The notes: generated from the letters alone by a model not told the origin. A stretch of 64,000 nt of DNA from Sphingomonas palmae (GCF_900109565.1 NZ_FNZZ01000004.1:124001-188000), one strand, 5' to 3'; shown: positions 19,373 to 27,467, numbered from the stretch's first letter. Translations and numbers: made by a program.

Positions 19373-20320
19373 TTACCCGGCGTTGGCGGCGCGCGTGAGG
19401 CTGAGGAACACGTCCTCCAGATCGGCTTCCTTCGTCGTCACGTCGACGATGCCGAGACCGTCGCGCTGAACCGCGGCGAGCACCTCGCCCGCGTTCACGC
19501 GGTCCTTCGAATAGGTAATCTCGAGCGTGCGCGTGCCCTTGAGCACGATCTTTTCGAAGCATGACGCGTCGGGCAGGTCGGCGACTTCGCGATCGACGGT
19601 CACTGCGACCACCTTCTCCTGTGCCTTGCCCACCAGTTCGGCGGTGGGTTCATTGGCGATGACGCGGCCGCCGTTAATGATCGCGATGCGGTCGCACAGT
19701 TCCTCGGCTTCCTCGAGATAGTGCGTCGTCAGCACCACGGTGACGCCTGCGTCGTTGAGGCTGCGGACATAGGTCCACAGCTGCTGGCGCAGTTCGATGT
19801 CGACGCCCGCGGTCGGCTCGTCGAGCACGAGCACCGGCGGTTGGTGGACCATCGCCTTGGCGACCATCAGCCGCCGCTTCATGCCGCCCGACAGCGTGCG
19901 CGCGTACGCCTTGGCCTTGTCCTCCAGGTGGACCGCGCGCAGCAGCTCCATCGAGCGGCGCTGCGACTTGGGTACGCCGTAGAGCCCGGCCTGGATCTCC
20001 AGCGTCTCGATCGGCGTGAAGAAGGGGTCGAACAGAATCTCCTGGTTGACGATGCCGATCGACGCCTTCGCGTTGCGCGGATGCGCGTCGATGTCGAAGC
20101 CCCAGATCGAGGCGGTGCCGCTGGTCTTGTTGACGAGCCCCGCCAGGATGTTGATCAGCGTCGACTTGCCCGCGCCGTTGGGGCCGAGCAGCCCGAACAC
20201 GCTGCCGCGCGGCACGTCGAAGGTCACGCCGTCGAGCGCGCGCTTCGCCACTGCGCCGGGGCCGGCGGCGGCGTAGGTCTTGCACAGGTTCTGGATCGAG
20301 ATCGCGGCTTCGGTGCTCAT
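19373..20320 (-). CDS. ABC-2 type exporter ATP-binding protein
   Basis: A 315-residue nucleotide-binding subunit. Walker A is GLLGPNGAGKSTLIN (about residue 45), the ABC signature is TLSGGMKRRLMVAKAM, Walker B is PVLVLDEPTAGVD, and the H-loop His is in VVLTTHYLEEAEEL. The sequence resembles the NodI/CcmA-like drug and polysaccharide exporter group, with a C-terminal extension ending in TTKEADLEDVFLSLT, also typical of ABC-2 ATPases. No permease gene is adjacent on either side: nadB lies downstream and a divergent zinc-finger gene upstream. The membrane partner must be encoded elsewhere. Substrate is unknown. Confidence 0.88.
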   Translation of the reverse strand: MSTEAAISIQNLCKTYAAAGPGAVAKRALDGVTFDVPRGSVFGLLGPNGAGKSTLINILAGLVNKTSGTASIWGFDIDAHPRNAKASIGIVNQEILFDPFFTPIETLEIQAGLYGVPKSQRRSMELLRAVHLEDKAKAYARTLSGGMKRRLMVAKAMVHQPPVLVLDEPTAGVDIELRQQLWTYVRSLNDAGVTVVLTTHYLEEAEELCDRIAIINGGRVIANEPTAELVGKAQEKVVAVTVDREVADLPDASCFEKIVLKGTRTLEITYSKDRVNAGEVLAAVQRDGLGIVDVTTKEADLEDVFLSLTRAANAG

Positions 20321-20400
20321 GCCCCGCGCGGTACGCCGATCATCGGCTGCGCGCTAGGCGATGATTGCGAGTCGCGCGCGTGCTTGCTAACGCGCAGGTC

Positions 20401-20643
20401 ATGCATCCGCCGCTCGAAGTCGTCCGTGTCTCGCAACCCCGCGTCGCCTGTGATGGCGCGAGCGACATTCCCGGCGGTGCGGCGCTCGGCCACCCGCGCA
20501 TCTACCTGCAGATCGACGAGCACGGCTACGTCGACTGCGGTTATTGCGACCGGCGCTTCGTGCTGATCGGCGGCGCGGCGGACGGGGTCGACCAGTCGAC
20601 GCTGCCCGACATCTCTGAAGGCGCCAGCCCCGACGTTCACTGA
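20401..20643 (+). CDS. Zinc-finger domain protein (zf-CHCC, NDUFS6-like)
   Basis: An 80-residue protein with the CHCC zinc-binding pattern: VACDG, GHPRIYLQID and VDCGYCDRRF supply Cys, His, Cys and Cys. Bacterial members are small proteins related to the respiratory complex I accessory subunit NDUFS6, and the alphaproteobacterial ones are thought to support complex I; that function is inferred. The ATG at 20401 is chosen over an in-frame TTG at 20365 because an AGG precedes it and homologues begin close to the PPLEVVRV region. It is divergent from the ABC ATPase gene. Confidence 0.8.
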   Translation: MHPPLEVVRVSQPRVACDGASDIPGGAALGHPRIYLQIDEHGYVDCGYCDRRFVLIGGAADGVDQSTLPDISEGASPDVH

Positions 20644-20703
20644 GGGCGGTCGAGTGAGCGGGGCGGCTTTGCCAACGCGGCGGGCCGTCCTATCTAGGGT
20701 GGC

Positions 20704-22131
20704 ATGACCGCACTCGATCCCCGCTCTTTCCTGTACCGCGACTCGCTCGACCCCGACGCGGCCAGGGCGCTGACCGCCGACGCGCTGGCGAAGGCCGACG
20801 ACGGTGAGCTCTACCTCCAGTACCGCAAGGCCGAGGCGTTCGGGTTCGATGATGGGCGGCTGAAGACCGCGAGTTACGACACCAATGCAGGCTTCGGCCT
20901 GCGCGCGGTGTCGGGCGAGATGACCGCCTTTGCGCACGCCAACGAGTTGAGCGAGGCCGCGATCAAGCGCGCCGCGGAGACGATGGCGCTGATCGATCCT
21001 TCCGCTGGCGCGAAGGCGCAGCCGCCGCGCAGCACCAACCTCCACCTTTACACCGACGCCGATCCTCTCGACCTCGTCCCCTTCGCCGACAAGGTGAACC
21101 TCTGCCAGACGATCGACGCCGCGGCCCGCGCGCGCGACCCGCGCGTCGCGCAGGTGTCGGTGGGCTTGAGCGGCACGTGGAGCGTGGTCGAGATCGTCCG
21201 CGCCGATGGCTTCGTCGCGACCGATGTGCGGCCGCTGGTGCGGTTGAACGTGTCGATCGTGGTCGAGCAGAACGGCCGGCGCGAGACGGGCACGTTCGGC
21301 ATGGGCGGACGCTATCTTTACGATCGGCTGTTCGAGCCGGCGGAATGGAACCGCGCGGTGGACGAGGCACTGCGCCAGGCGCTGGTCAATCTCGACTCGG
21401 TCGCGGCACCCGCGGGTGAGATGACCGTGCTCTTGGGGCCGGGCTGGCCGGGCATCGTGCTCCACGAGGCGATCGGCCACGGGCTGGAGGGCGACTTCAA
21501 TCGCAAGGGCACCAGCGCCTTCTCAGGGAGGATCGGCGAACAGGTTGCGGCGCGCGGCGTCACCGTGGTCGACGACGGCTCGATCGCCGACCGTCGTGGG
21601 TCGCTGTCGATCGACGACGAGGGCACGCCGACGAGCGAGACGATCCTGATCGAGGACGGGTTCCTCAAGGGCTATATGCAGGACCGGCTCAACGCGCGGC
21701 TGATGGGGGTCGAACCGACCGGAAACGGCCGCCGCGAGAGCTTCGCGCACGCGCCGATGCCGCGCATGACCAACACCTTCATGAAGGCGGGCAAGGACGA
21801 TCCCGCCGAGCTGCTGGCCCGCGTCAAGCGCGGCATCTTCGCGCAGTCGTTCGGCGGCGGGCAGGTCGACATCGTGTCGGGCAAGTTCGTCTTCTCGTGC
21901 ACCGAGGCGTATCTGGTCGAGAACGGGCGCATCGGCGCGCCGATCAAGGGCGCGACGCTGATCGGCGACGGGCCGAGCGTGCTGACCAAGGTCGAGGGTG
22001 TCGGCAACGACTTCGCGCTCGACGAGGGGATCGGCATGTGCGGCAAGGGCGGGCAGAGCGTGCCCGCGGGCGTGGGTCAGCCGACGCTGCTGATCGGCGG
22101 ATTGACGGTCGGCGGTACTGCGACCGCGTGA
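20704..22131 (+). CDS. tldD: Metalloprotease TldD
   Basis: A 475-residue subunit of the TldD/TldE protease, which in Escherichia coli cleaves unfolded peptides, matures microcin B17 and affects CcdA turnover. The zinc-binding HExxxH motif appears as HEAIGHGLEGDF around residue 257, followed by the conserved FSGRIGEQ region. The C-terminus GGQSVPAGVGQPTLLIGGLTVGG is the family signature carrying the distal metal ligand region. TldE (PmbA) is not in the window. It is notable that a ccdA/ccdB-like pair lies immediately downstream on the opposite strand, five bases from the tldD stop. Confidence 0.95.
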   Translation: MTALDPRSFLYRDSLDPDAARALTADALAKADDGELYLQYRKAEAFGFDDGRLKTASYDTNAGFGLRAVSGEMTAFAHANELSEAAIKRAAETMALIDPSAGAKAQPPRSTNLHLYTDADPLDLVPFADKVNLCQTIDAAARARDPRVAQVSVGLSGTWSVVEIVRADGFVATDVRPLVRLNVSIVVEQNGRRETGTFGMGGRYLYDRLFEPAEWNRAVDEALRQALVNLDSVAAPAGEMTVLLGPGWPGIVLHEAIGHGLEGDFNRKGTSAFSGRIGEQVAARGVTVVDDGSIADRRGSLSIDDEGTPTSETILIEDGFLKGYMQDRLNARLMGVEPTGNGRRESFAHAPMPRMTNTFMKAGKDDPAELLARVKRGIFAQSFGGGQVDIVSGKFVFSCTEAYLVENGRIGAPIKGATLIGDGPSVLTKVEGVGNDFALDEGIGMCGKGGQSVPAGVGQPTLLIGGLTVGGTATA

Positions 22132-22135
22132 GCGG

Positions 22136-22432
22136 TCAGTAGCGGCCGAGCAGCAGGTCGAGCGCAGCGCCGATCGCGTACTCGTGTTCGACCAGGTTGG
22201 CGACGGGCTCTCGCAGCAGACGCGCCGCAACAGCACCGGACAGGTGGGTCTGCATCGTATAAGTGGTACCGTCGATCTCGAAGATAGGCGTTAGGCGTGC
22301 GTCACCCGCTGGGCGCTCGCTTTCCTCGACCAGTGGCGCAATGAAACGGCTGTTCAGCGCACCGAACTGATCGGACTGGCAATCCAGCCAGTACCCGCCC
22401 TCCGGCGCCGGATAGACGTCCAAGCGCGCCAT
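22136..22432 (-). CDS. CcdB family toxin
   Basis: A 98-residue protein starting MARLDVYPAPEGGYWLDCQSD, matching the CcdB fold in which the toxin traps DNA gyrase. Family features visible are the basic and aromatic N-terminal strand, an internal FEIDGTTYTMQTHLSGAV segment and the C-terminal helix containing HEYAIGAALDLLLGRY. CcdB poisons gyrase through a C-terminal Trp-Gly-Ile tail; here the tail is LLGRY, so gyrase as the target is uncertain. The start overlaps the antitoxin stop by one base (TGATG), a normal arrangement for a TA operon with the antitoxin first. The frame is open to 22522, inside the antitoxin gene. Confidence 0.8.
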   Translation of the reverse strand: MARLDVYPAPEGGYWLDCQSDQFGALNSRFIAPLVEESERPAGDARLTPIFEIDGTTYTMQTHLSGAVAARLLREPVANLVEHEYAIGAALDLLLGRY

Positions 22433-22677
22433 CAGAACAGGCGGTATTTCTCGAGCGGCAGTCCGTTTTTCTCGACCCAGGCGTTGTTGGCCTCGATCCA
22501 CTCGCGGTTGTCCTCGGCCCACTGGCGATCACGTTCGGCCTTGGCGGCGGTGCGTAGCGCCGCCTCGCAGGTCTGCGACAGGTTGATCCCGGCCTCGCGC
22601 GCCGCGGCGATGACGCCGCTATCGATCGAGAGATTGACCGCTTTGCGCTTGCCGGAGCTGATCGGATCGTGTCTCAT
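22432..22677 (-). CDS. CcdA family antitoxin
   Basis: An 81-residue protein with an N-terminal ribbon-helix-helix-like segment (RKAVNLSIDSGVIAAAREAGINLSQT) and a charged, probably disordered C-terminal tail (RQWAEDNREWIEANNAWVEKNGLP) that binds the toxin, the layout of CcdA antitoxins. It lies directly upstream of the CcdB-like gene with one base of overlap, so both proteins should be made from one transcript. The promoter probably lies in the short divergent gap before 22728, where the antitoxin could autoregulate. The pair stands alone between tldD and an oxidase gene without obvious mobile element remains. Confidence 0.82.
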   Translation of the reverse strand: MRHDPISSGKRKAVNLSIDSGVIAAAREAGINLSQTCEAALRTAAKAERDRQWAEDNREWIEANNAWVEKNGLPLEKYRLF

Positions 22678-22727
22678 CCACCCAAGCTATGCGCATCATC
22701 CATGCGCGTCAACGCGAGGCATATGTC

Positions 22728-23273
22728 ATGGAGTTCTTCCCCGCGCTCACTCCCGAGCACCGCGCGTTCGTTGCGAAGCAGCCGGTGTTCTTCGTCGCGA
22801 CCGCCGCGAAGGACGCGCGCGTGAACTTGAGCCCCAAGGGGATGGACAGCTTCCGCGTGCTCGATGAGCGCACCGTCGCCTATCTCGATGTCGCGGGATC
22901 GGGGAACGAGACCAACGCGCACCTGCTCGCCGACGGACGCATTACGATCATGTTCTGCGCATTCGACAATCCCGCGCTGATCCTGCGCATCTACGGGCGC
23001 GGACGACCAGTGCTGCCGCAGGACGAGGGATGGTCGGCGCTCGCTGCCGACTTCACGCTACTGCCTGGCACGCGGCAGATCTTCGTCGTTGATGTCGAGC
23101 AGGTGCAGACCTCGTGCGGCTGGGGCGTGCCGTACATGGCGTTCGAGCGCACGCGCGAGACGCTCAACAAATATCACGCGACGCACGACGACCAGACCCG
23201 CTTCGCCAAATACGCGCAGCGCACCCGCAGCATCGACGGTCTGCCGGTGCGCAACCCAACGGTCCCCGCGTAA
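22728..23273 (+). CDS. Pyridoxamine 5'-phosphate oxidase family protein
   Basis: A 181-residue split-barrel flavin-binding protein. The sequence FVAKQPVFFVATAAKDARVNLSPKGMDSF is the usual N-terminal block of the PPOx-like group that includes pyridoxamine phosphate oxidase and F420/FMN-dependent reductases, followed by YLDVAGSGNETNAHL and TIMFCAFDNPALILRIYGRG. The ATG at 22728 has GAGG about eight bases upstream; the frame extends to 22689. Substrate is not known. The downstream DUF2007 gene overlaps the stop by one base (TAATG). Confidence 0.82.
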   Translation: MEFFPALTPEHRAFVAKQPVFFVATAAKDARVNLSPKGMDSFRVLDERTVAYLDVAGSGNETNAHLLADGRITIMFCAFDNPALILRIYGRGRPVLPQDEGWSALAADFTLLPGTRQIFVVDVEQVQTSCGWGVPYMAFERTRETLNKYHATHDDQTRFAKYAQRTRSIDGLPVRNPTVPA

Positions 23274-23473
23274 TGGCGCTGGTCGAACTCGGTCGCTTCG
23301 ACCGCAACCTAGCCAACATCATCGTCGGTCGGCTCGAGTCCGAGGGGATCGACGCGGTTGCGTTCGACACCGGTGCGTCGATCGCGGATGGCAGCTGGCT
23401 GCTGATCCCCGCGCGCGTGATGGTGGATGAGGATGATCTTTCACGAGCGAGCCGACTGATTGATCCTGCCTGA
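23273..23473 (+). CDS. Small DUF2007-like protein
   Basis: A 66-residue protein starting MALVELGRFDRNLANIIVGR, with LESEGIDAVAFDTGASIAD and LLIPARVMVDEDDLSRAS further on. It matches the layout of the DUF2007 putative signal-transducing domain, a ferredoxin-like fold with no assigned function. Its ATG overlaps the TAA of the preceding oxidase gene, so translation is probably coupled. A longer open frame upstream is a shadow of that gene. Confidence 0.72.
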   Translation: MALVELGRFDRNLANIIVGRLESEGIDAVAFDTGASIADGSWLLIPARVMVDEDDLSRASRLIDPA

Positions 23474-23567
23474 TTATTAGGCAGATTAAGCAGCGAACTG
23501 CCTGTTTATTGCTGCACCAGCGTAGTTTTCGATAGCAATTTGATGCCGCGACCCTCTTGCGGCGGTT

Positions 23568-23583
23568 TGGCACACTACCTGCA
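23568..23583 (+). promoter_or_regulatory. Sigma-54 promoter of glnK-amtB
   Basis: TGGCACACTACCTGCA matches the -24/-12 consensus TGGCACG-N4-TTGCW with two mismatches and the correct GG-to-GC spacing. It lies 33 bases before the glnK start. A TGCACC sequence, resembling an NtrC half-site, is found at 23513-23518, about 55 bases upstream of the -24 element; no complete palindrome is visible. Nitrogen-limited activation by NtrC would be the normal control of this operon. Confidence 0.75.
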
Positions 23584-23615
23584 AAGCACCCTCCCGCTAT
23601 AGGGAAGGGGGCGCG

Positions 23616-23954
23616 ATGAAGCTGGTCATTGCCATCATCAAACCGTTCAAGCTCGACGAGGTGCGCGAGGCGCTGACCGCGATCGGCGTGGCGGGCATGA
23701 CGGTATCCGAGGTCAAGGGGTTCGGGCGGCAGAAGGGCCAGACCGAGATCTACCGCGGCGCCGAATACAGCACCAACATGGTGCCCAAAATCAAGATTGA
23801 GGTCGTGTGCGAGAGCGGCATGGCGGACCGCGTGGTCGAGGCGGTGCAGGCGTCGGCCAACACCGGCGCGATCGGCGACGGCAAGATCTTCGTGCTCGAG
23901 GTCGGCCAGGCGGTGCGCATCCGCACCGGCGAAACCGACGACACCGCACTCTGA
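23616..23954 (+). CDS. glnK: Nitrogen regulatory protein P-II
   Basis: A 112-residue trimeric PII signal protein that binds 2-oxoglutarate, ATP and ADP and gates the ammonium transporter. The T-loop Tyr51, the uridylylation site, is present in the context RGAEYSTNMVPKIKIE. The C-terminal signature GDGKIFVLEVGQAVRIRTGE is complete. It is named GlnK rather than GlnB because it lies 13 bases upstream of amtB and behind a sigma-54 promoter, the classical arrangement. AGGG sequences upstream supply a ribosome site. Confidence 0.95.
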   Translation: MKLVIAIIKPFKLDEVREALTAIGVAGMTVSEVKGFGRQKGQTEIYRGAEYSTNMVPKIKIEVVCESGMADRVVEAVQASANTGAIGDGKIFVLEVGQAVRIRTGETDDTAL

Positions 23955-23967
23955 CGGGGGTTGGGGA

Positions 23968-25317
23968 ATGAAGCGATCGATTGAACGACTGAGTTTCGCT
24001 GGCGCGGGCATGGCGTTGCTGGCGGCGCTGCCCGCCTGGGCGCAGGATGCCGCACTGCAGGCGCCCGCCGCTGCGGCGAGCGCGACCGTCAACAAGGGCG
24101 ACACCGCGTGGATGCTGACCAGCACGCTGCTGGTCATGATGATGATCCTGCCGGGTCTGGCGCTGTTCTACGGCGGGCTGACGCGCACCAAGAACATGCT
24201 GTCGACCATGACGCAGATCGGCGCGGTCGCGTGCCTCGCGATGCTGATCTGGGTGATGTGGGGCTACACGCTCGCGTTCGGCGACGGCGGCAACGACTTC
24301 GTGTCGGGGCTGGGCAAGGCGTTCCTGAACGGCGTCACGTCGGAGAGCACTGCGGCCACCTTCACTGCGGGCGTGGCGATCCCCGAATATGTCTTTGTCT
24401 GTTTCCAGATGACCTTTGCCGCGATCACCGTCGCGCTGGTGCTGGGATCGGTGGTCGAGCGGATCAAGTTCTCCGCAGTGATGGCGTTCGCCGCGATCTG
24501 GCTGACGATCGTCTATTTTCCGATCGCGCACATGGTGTGGGCGTCGGGCGGGCTGTTCTTCAAGATGGGGGCGCTCGACTTCGCCGGCGGCACCGTGGTG
24601 CACATCAACGCGGGCGTCGCCTCGCTGGTCGCCGCGCTGATCTTGGGCAAGCGGATCGGCTATCCGACCGAGCGGATCGTGCCGCACTCGCTGACGATGA
24701 CGGGCATCGGCACCGGGCTGCTGTGGGTCGGCTGGTTTGGGTTCAACGCCGGGTCCGCGCTTGAAGCGAACGGGTCGGCGGGGCTGGCGATGATCAACAC
24801 CTTCGTCGCGACTGCCTCGGGTGCGCTGTTCTGGATGCTCGCCGAGCGAATCAACGGCCACAAGGGATCGGCGCTGGGCTTCTGCTCGGGGGTGGTCGCG
24901 GGGCTGGTTGCGGTGACGCCGGCGGCGGGCAACTCGGGCCCGTTCGGCGCCATTGTCTTGGGTGCGGTCGCCTCGGTGATCTGCTTCTACGCGGTGTCGG
25001 TGGTGAAGCCCAAGCTCGGCTACGACGACGCGCTCGACGCCTTTGGCGTCCACGGCATCGGCGGCATCGTCGGCGCGATCGGCACCGCGATCGTCTACGC
25101 GCCGTCGCTCGGCGGGCCGGGCAAGCCCGACTACGACATGGCGCACCAGCTGATCGTGCAGATCGAGGCGGTGTTGACCACGATCGTCTGGACCGGCGTC
25201 GGCACCGCGATCGCGATGTTCGCCGCGCGTGCACTGACCGGCCTGCGGGTCGCCGCCGATGTCGAGCGCGAGGGTCTCGACCTCGGCGAGCATGGCGAGC
25301 GCGCCTACAATTACTGA
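23968..25317 (+). CDS. amtB: Ammonium transporter
   Basis: A 449-residue Amt channel protein with a predicted cleaved signal peptide (residues ~1-25, ending PAWAQD) followed by eleven hydrophobic segments. Blocks such as PGLALFYGGLTRTKNMLSTM, the DFAGGTVVHINAGVASLV signature with the pore His, and DAFGVHGIGGIVGAIGT with the second pore His are all present. It moves ammonium across the inner membrane and is blocked by GlnK when nitrogen is plentiful. The start ATG at 23968 is preferred over the longer frame because GGGGA precedes it and the signal peptide starts there. A strong terminator follows. Confidence 0.96.
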   Translation: MKRSIERLSFAGAGMALLAALPAWAQDAALQAPAAAASATVNKGDTAWMLTSTLLVMMMILPGLALFYGGLTRTKNMLSTMTQIGAVACLAMLIWVMWGYTLAFGDGGNDFVSGLGKAFLNGVTSESTAATFTAGVAIPEYVFVCFQMTFAAITVALVLGSVVERIKFSAVMAFAAIWLTIVYFPIAHMVWASGGLFFKMGALDFAGGTVVHINAGVASLVAALILGKRIGYPTERIVPHSLTMTGIGTGLLWVGWFGFNAGSALEANGSAGLAMINTFVATASGALFWMLAERINGHKGSALGFCSGVVAGLVAVTPAAGNSGPFGAIVLGAVASVICFYAVSVVKPKLGYDDALDAFGVHGIGGIVGAIGTAIVYAPSLGGPGKPDYDMAHQLIVQIEAVLTTIVWTGVGTAIAMFAARALTGLRVAADVEREGLDLGEHGERAYNY

Positions 25318-25384
25318 CGACTTTCGGGTGCGGGCCGGTGGCTCGCCCCCATCACGATGTTCCTCCTGCGGACAAACACCTATG

Positions 25385-25416
25385 GCCCGGTGCGGAAACG
25401 TACCGGGCTCTTTTTT
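25385..25416 (+). terminator. Rho-independent terminator after amtB
   Basis: GCCCGGT (25385-25391) pairs with ACCGGGC (25402-25408) around a ten-base loop, followed by TC and six T residues at 25411-25416. It is 68 bases past the amtB stop and oriented to end the glnK-amtB transcript. Confidence 0.88.
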
Positions 25417-25455
25417 CGCAGCCTGCCCAGCCGTGCCGGGCCGGAGGCGCGACGC

Positions 25456-26295
25456 TCAGTTCTTCGGCAGCGTGATCTCGAACATCGTCGGCCACAGCTT
25501 GCCGGTCACGAACAGGCGCCGCTTGCCCGCATCCCATGCGATGCCGTTGGCGACCGCCTCTGGATCGGTCGCGCCCACCTCGGCGACGATGGCGCGCAGG
25601 TCGACGATTGCGGTGACGTGACCGCTGGCGGGGTCGATCCGAACGAGGAATGGTGCGTGCCACACGTTAGCGAGAATCTGTCCGTCGACCCACTCAAGTT
25701 CGTTGAGCTGCGTGATCGCGCGGCCGTTCAGCGTGACGTCGAGGCGGCGCTCGACCGCGAGCGTGGCAGGATTGTGGAAGGTGAGCGTGGCGGACCCATC
25801 GGAACGGATCAGCGAGCGCCCGTCGCTGGTCAGCCCCCAGCCCTCGCCGGTGTAGCGCGCGGTGCCGAGCGGCTTCAAGTTGCGCGCCGACCACAGATGC
25901 GCGATGCCGTCGTGCCACGTCAGGCTGACCAGCCGGTCCTTGTAGGCGGCCAGCCCCTCGCCGAACTGCGCGGGCGGGATAACGGCGCGCTGCTGCACCT
26001 TGCCCGTCGCCAGATCGACGCGGCGCACGTCGGAGCGCCCTTCGAGCCCGACGCTCTCGTATAAGGCACCGTCGTGCCAGACGAGGCCTTCGATAAATGC
26101 CTTTGCATCGTGCGGCGTGCGCGCGACGATAATGGGGGTGAGCAGCGGCGGGCGCGCGTCGGGCTGTGTCGCGGGTGCTGCGGTCGCGGGTGCCGCCTGC
26201 GGTGTCGCGGGCGCATCGGGTGCGCGCAGCGTGATTGCGGCCGCACCGGCGGCAGCGAGCGCGACCGTGGGCAAGATCATCCAACGCAGCGTCAT
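25456..26295 (-). CDS. Glutaminyl-peptide cyclotransferase (glutamine cyclotransferase family)
   Basis: A 279-residue exported beta-propeller protein. A signal peptide (MTLRWMILPTVALAAAGAAA) is followed by an Ala/Pro-rich linker to about residue 50 and then the propeller domain with FIEGLVWHDGALYESVGLEG, LTSDGRSLIRSDGSATL and LNELEWVDGQILANVW, all typical of the plant-type glutamine cyclotransferase family. These enzymes convert N-terminal Gln to pyroglutamate; the physiological target in bacteria is unclear. The ATG at 26295 has AGGTGG upstream and is preferred over a GTG at 26304. Confidence 0.85.
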   Translation of the reverse strand: MTLRWMILPTVALAAAGAAAITLRAPDAPATPQAAPATAAPATQPDARPPLLTPIIVARTPHDAKAFIEGLVWHDGALYESVGLEGRSDVRRVDLATGKVQQRAVIPPAQFGEGLAAYKDRLVSLTWHDGIAHLWSARNLKPLGTARYTGEGWGLTSDGRSLIRSDGSATLTFHNPATLAVERRLDVTLNGRAITQLNELEWVDGQILANVWHAPFLVRIDPASGHVTAIVDLRAIVAEVGATDPEAVANGIAWDAGKRRLFVTGKLWPTMFEITLPKN

Positions 26296-26328
26296 GCGTG
26301 CCACCTACTCAATGCTGTCTGAACGAGA

Positions 26329-26361
26329 ACGGCCCGCCCGGCGTGGTGCCGAACGGGCCGT
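26329..26361 (-). terminator. Terminator hairpin after the cold-shock protein gene
   Basis: ACGGCCCG (26329-26336) and CGGGCCGT (26354-26361) form an eight-pair stem. On the minus strand the stem is followed by TTCTCGTTC, a short U-rich tail. It starts about 24 bases beyond the cold-shock gene stop and ends before the cyclotransferase start, so it should separate the two minus-strand genes. Confidence 0.65.
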
Positions 26362-26384
26362 CCCTGTCTCACCTGATCGAACGA

Positions 26385-27206
26385 TCAGCTGTTCGGGGCG
26401 AGGTTCACCGCTGCGTACTTGCCGCGACGATCGACCTCGATCTCGAAGCTGAGCCGGTCGCCTTCGTTGAGCGTCGGCATACCGGCGCGCTCAACCGCCG
26501 AGATGTGCACGAACGCGTCGGGCTGGCCGTCGTCGCGCTGAATGAAGCCGAAGCCCTTCATCGCGTTGAAGAACTTGACGGTGCCGGTCGCCTTCTCGCC
26601 GGTCAGCGAGCGCTGCGGGCCACCCTGGCCACCGCGCGGGCCACCCGGTGCGCCACCGAAGCCGCCGTCACGCGGCGCACGATCCTGCACCGGCATCGGC
26701 TCGCCGTCGATCTTGAGGTCGGTCGCCGAGATGCGGCCACCGCGGTCGACGAGCGTGAAGCCGAGCGGCTGACCCTCGGCCAGGCCCGACAGGCCCGCCT
26801 GCTCGACCGCCGAGATGTGCACGAACACGTCCTCGCCGCCGTCATCGCGCACGACGAAGCCGAAGCCCTTCTGCGCGTTGAAGAACTTGACCACGCCGGT
26901 GCCCTCGCCGACGACCTGCGGGGGCATACCGCGACCACCGCCGCCGCCACCACCGAAGCCGCCACCGCCGCCGCGGAAACCACCGCCGCCGCCGCCGCCG
27001 AAGCCACCGCCGCCGAAGCCGCCGCGATTGCCGCCGCCGAAGCCGCCGCCACCACCGCCAAAGCCGCCGCCGCCGAAGCCGCCACGATCACCGCCGTCGA
27101 AACCGCCGCCGCCGAAGCCGCCGCCGAAATCGTCACCGCCGAAACCGTCGCGCTTGTCGCGTCCACGCCCACCGCGTGCACCGCGGCCGCCCTTGTCGTA
27201 ACCCAT
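26385..27206 (-). CDS. Double cold-shock-domain protein with a glycine-rich N-terminus
   Basis: A 273-residue protein. Residues ~21-92 are an extreme low-complexity tract of Gly with Phe, Asp and a few Arg (FGGGG and RGG units). Residues ~101-167 form the first cold-shock domain (TGVVKFFNAQKGFGFV, VFVHISAVEQAG) and ~205-272 the second (TGTVKFFNAMKGFGFI, AFVHISAVERAG). Both contain intact RNP1 (KGFGF) and RNP2 (FVHIS) RNA-binding motifs. A Gly/Pro/Arg linker with further RGG units joins them. The protein is likely an RNA-binding chaperone acting in the cytoplasm. The longer frame to 27377 is rejected; ATG 27206 has an ACAGG upstream. Two-CSD proteins are known in alphaproteobacteria, but the long Gly tract is unusual. 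Confidence 0.85.
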   Translation of the reverse strand: MGYDKGGRGARGGRGRDKRDGFGGDDFGGGFGGGGFDGGDRGGFGGGGFGGGGGGFGGGNRGGFGGGGFGGGGGGGFRGGGGGFGGGGGGGRGMPPQVVGEGTGVVKFFNAQKGFGFVVRDDGGEDVFVHISAVEQAGLSGLAEGQPLGFTLVDRGGRISATDLKIDGEPMPVQDRAPRDGGFGGAPGGPRGGQGGPQRSLTGEKATGTVKFFNAMKGFGFIQRDDGQPDAFVHISAVERAGMPTLNEGDRLSFEIEVDRRGKYAAVNLAPNS

Positions 27207-27364
27207 AAACCTGTTCAACTTCCCGGTCCGCCCGTCGCATCCATTTCGAAAACCACGCGCAGGACGGCGAACGCGGCTTTCGGGGCGCGATCGAATAGGC
27301 GCCTTGCCCATCGCATAACCTATCGCGGAAGGCGGTGCGAATCGTTTTGTGCAGTCTTCGCCAC

Positions 27365-27382
27365 AAAAAAAGCACAATGTGC
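27365..27382 (-). terminator. Possible weak terminator after motB
   Basis: On the minus strand GCAC-ATT-GTGC is followed directly by seven T residues, about 85 bases past the motB stop. The stem is only four pairs, so its strength is doubtful. The same sequence also lies in the upstream region of the cold-shock gene, where it could instead be part of a promoter or leader. Confidence 0.3.
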
Positions 27383-27467
27383 CAAATCTGCCGCAAGTCG
27401 CGCACGTCGCAGCGCAGGCGCCATCAACGCGCTCGCCCAGCCCCGCCGACGAGTCGCGGGCGCTGGC

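Noticed and set aside
26815..27201. 128-residue plus-strand frame almost entirely of proline and lysine
   Set aside because: It is the antisense shadow of the glycine-rich cold-shock protein; glycine codons GGN read as proline CCN on the other strand. No ribosome site or promoter.
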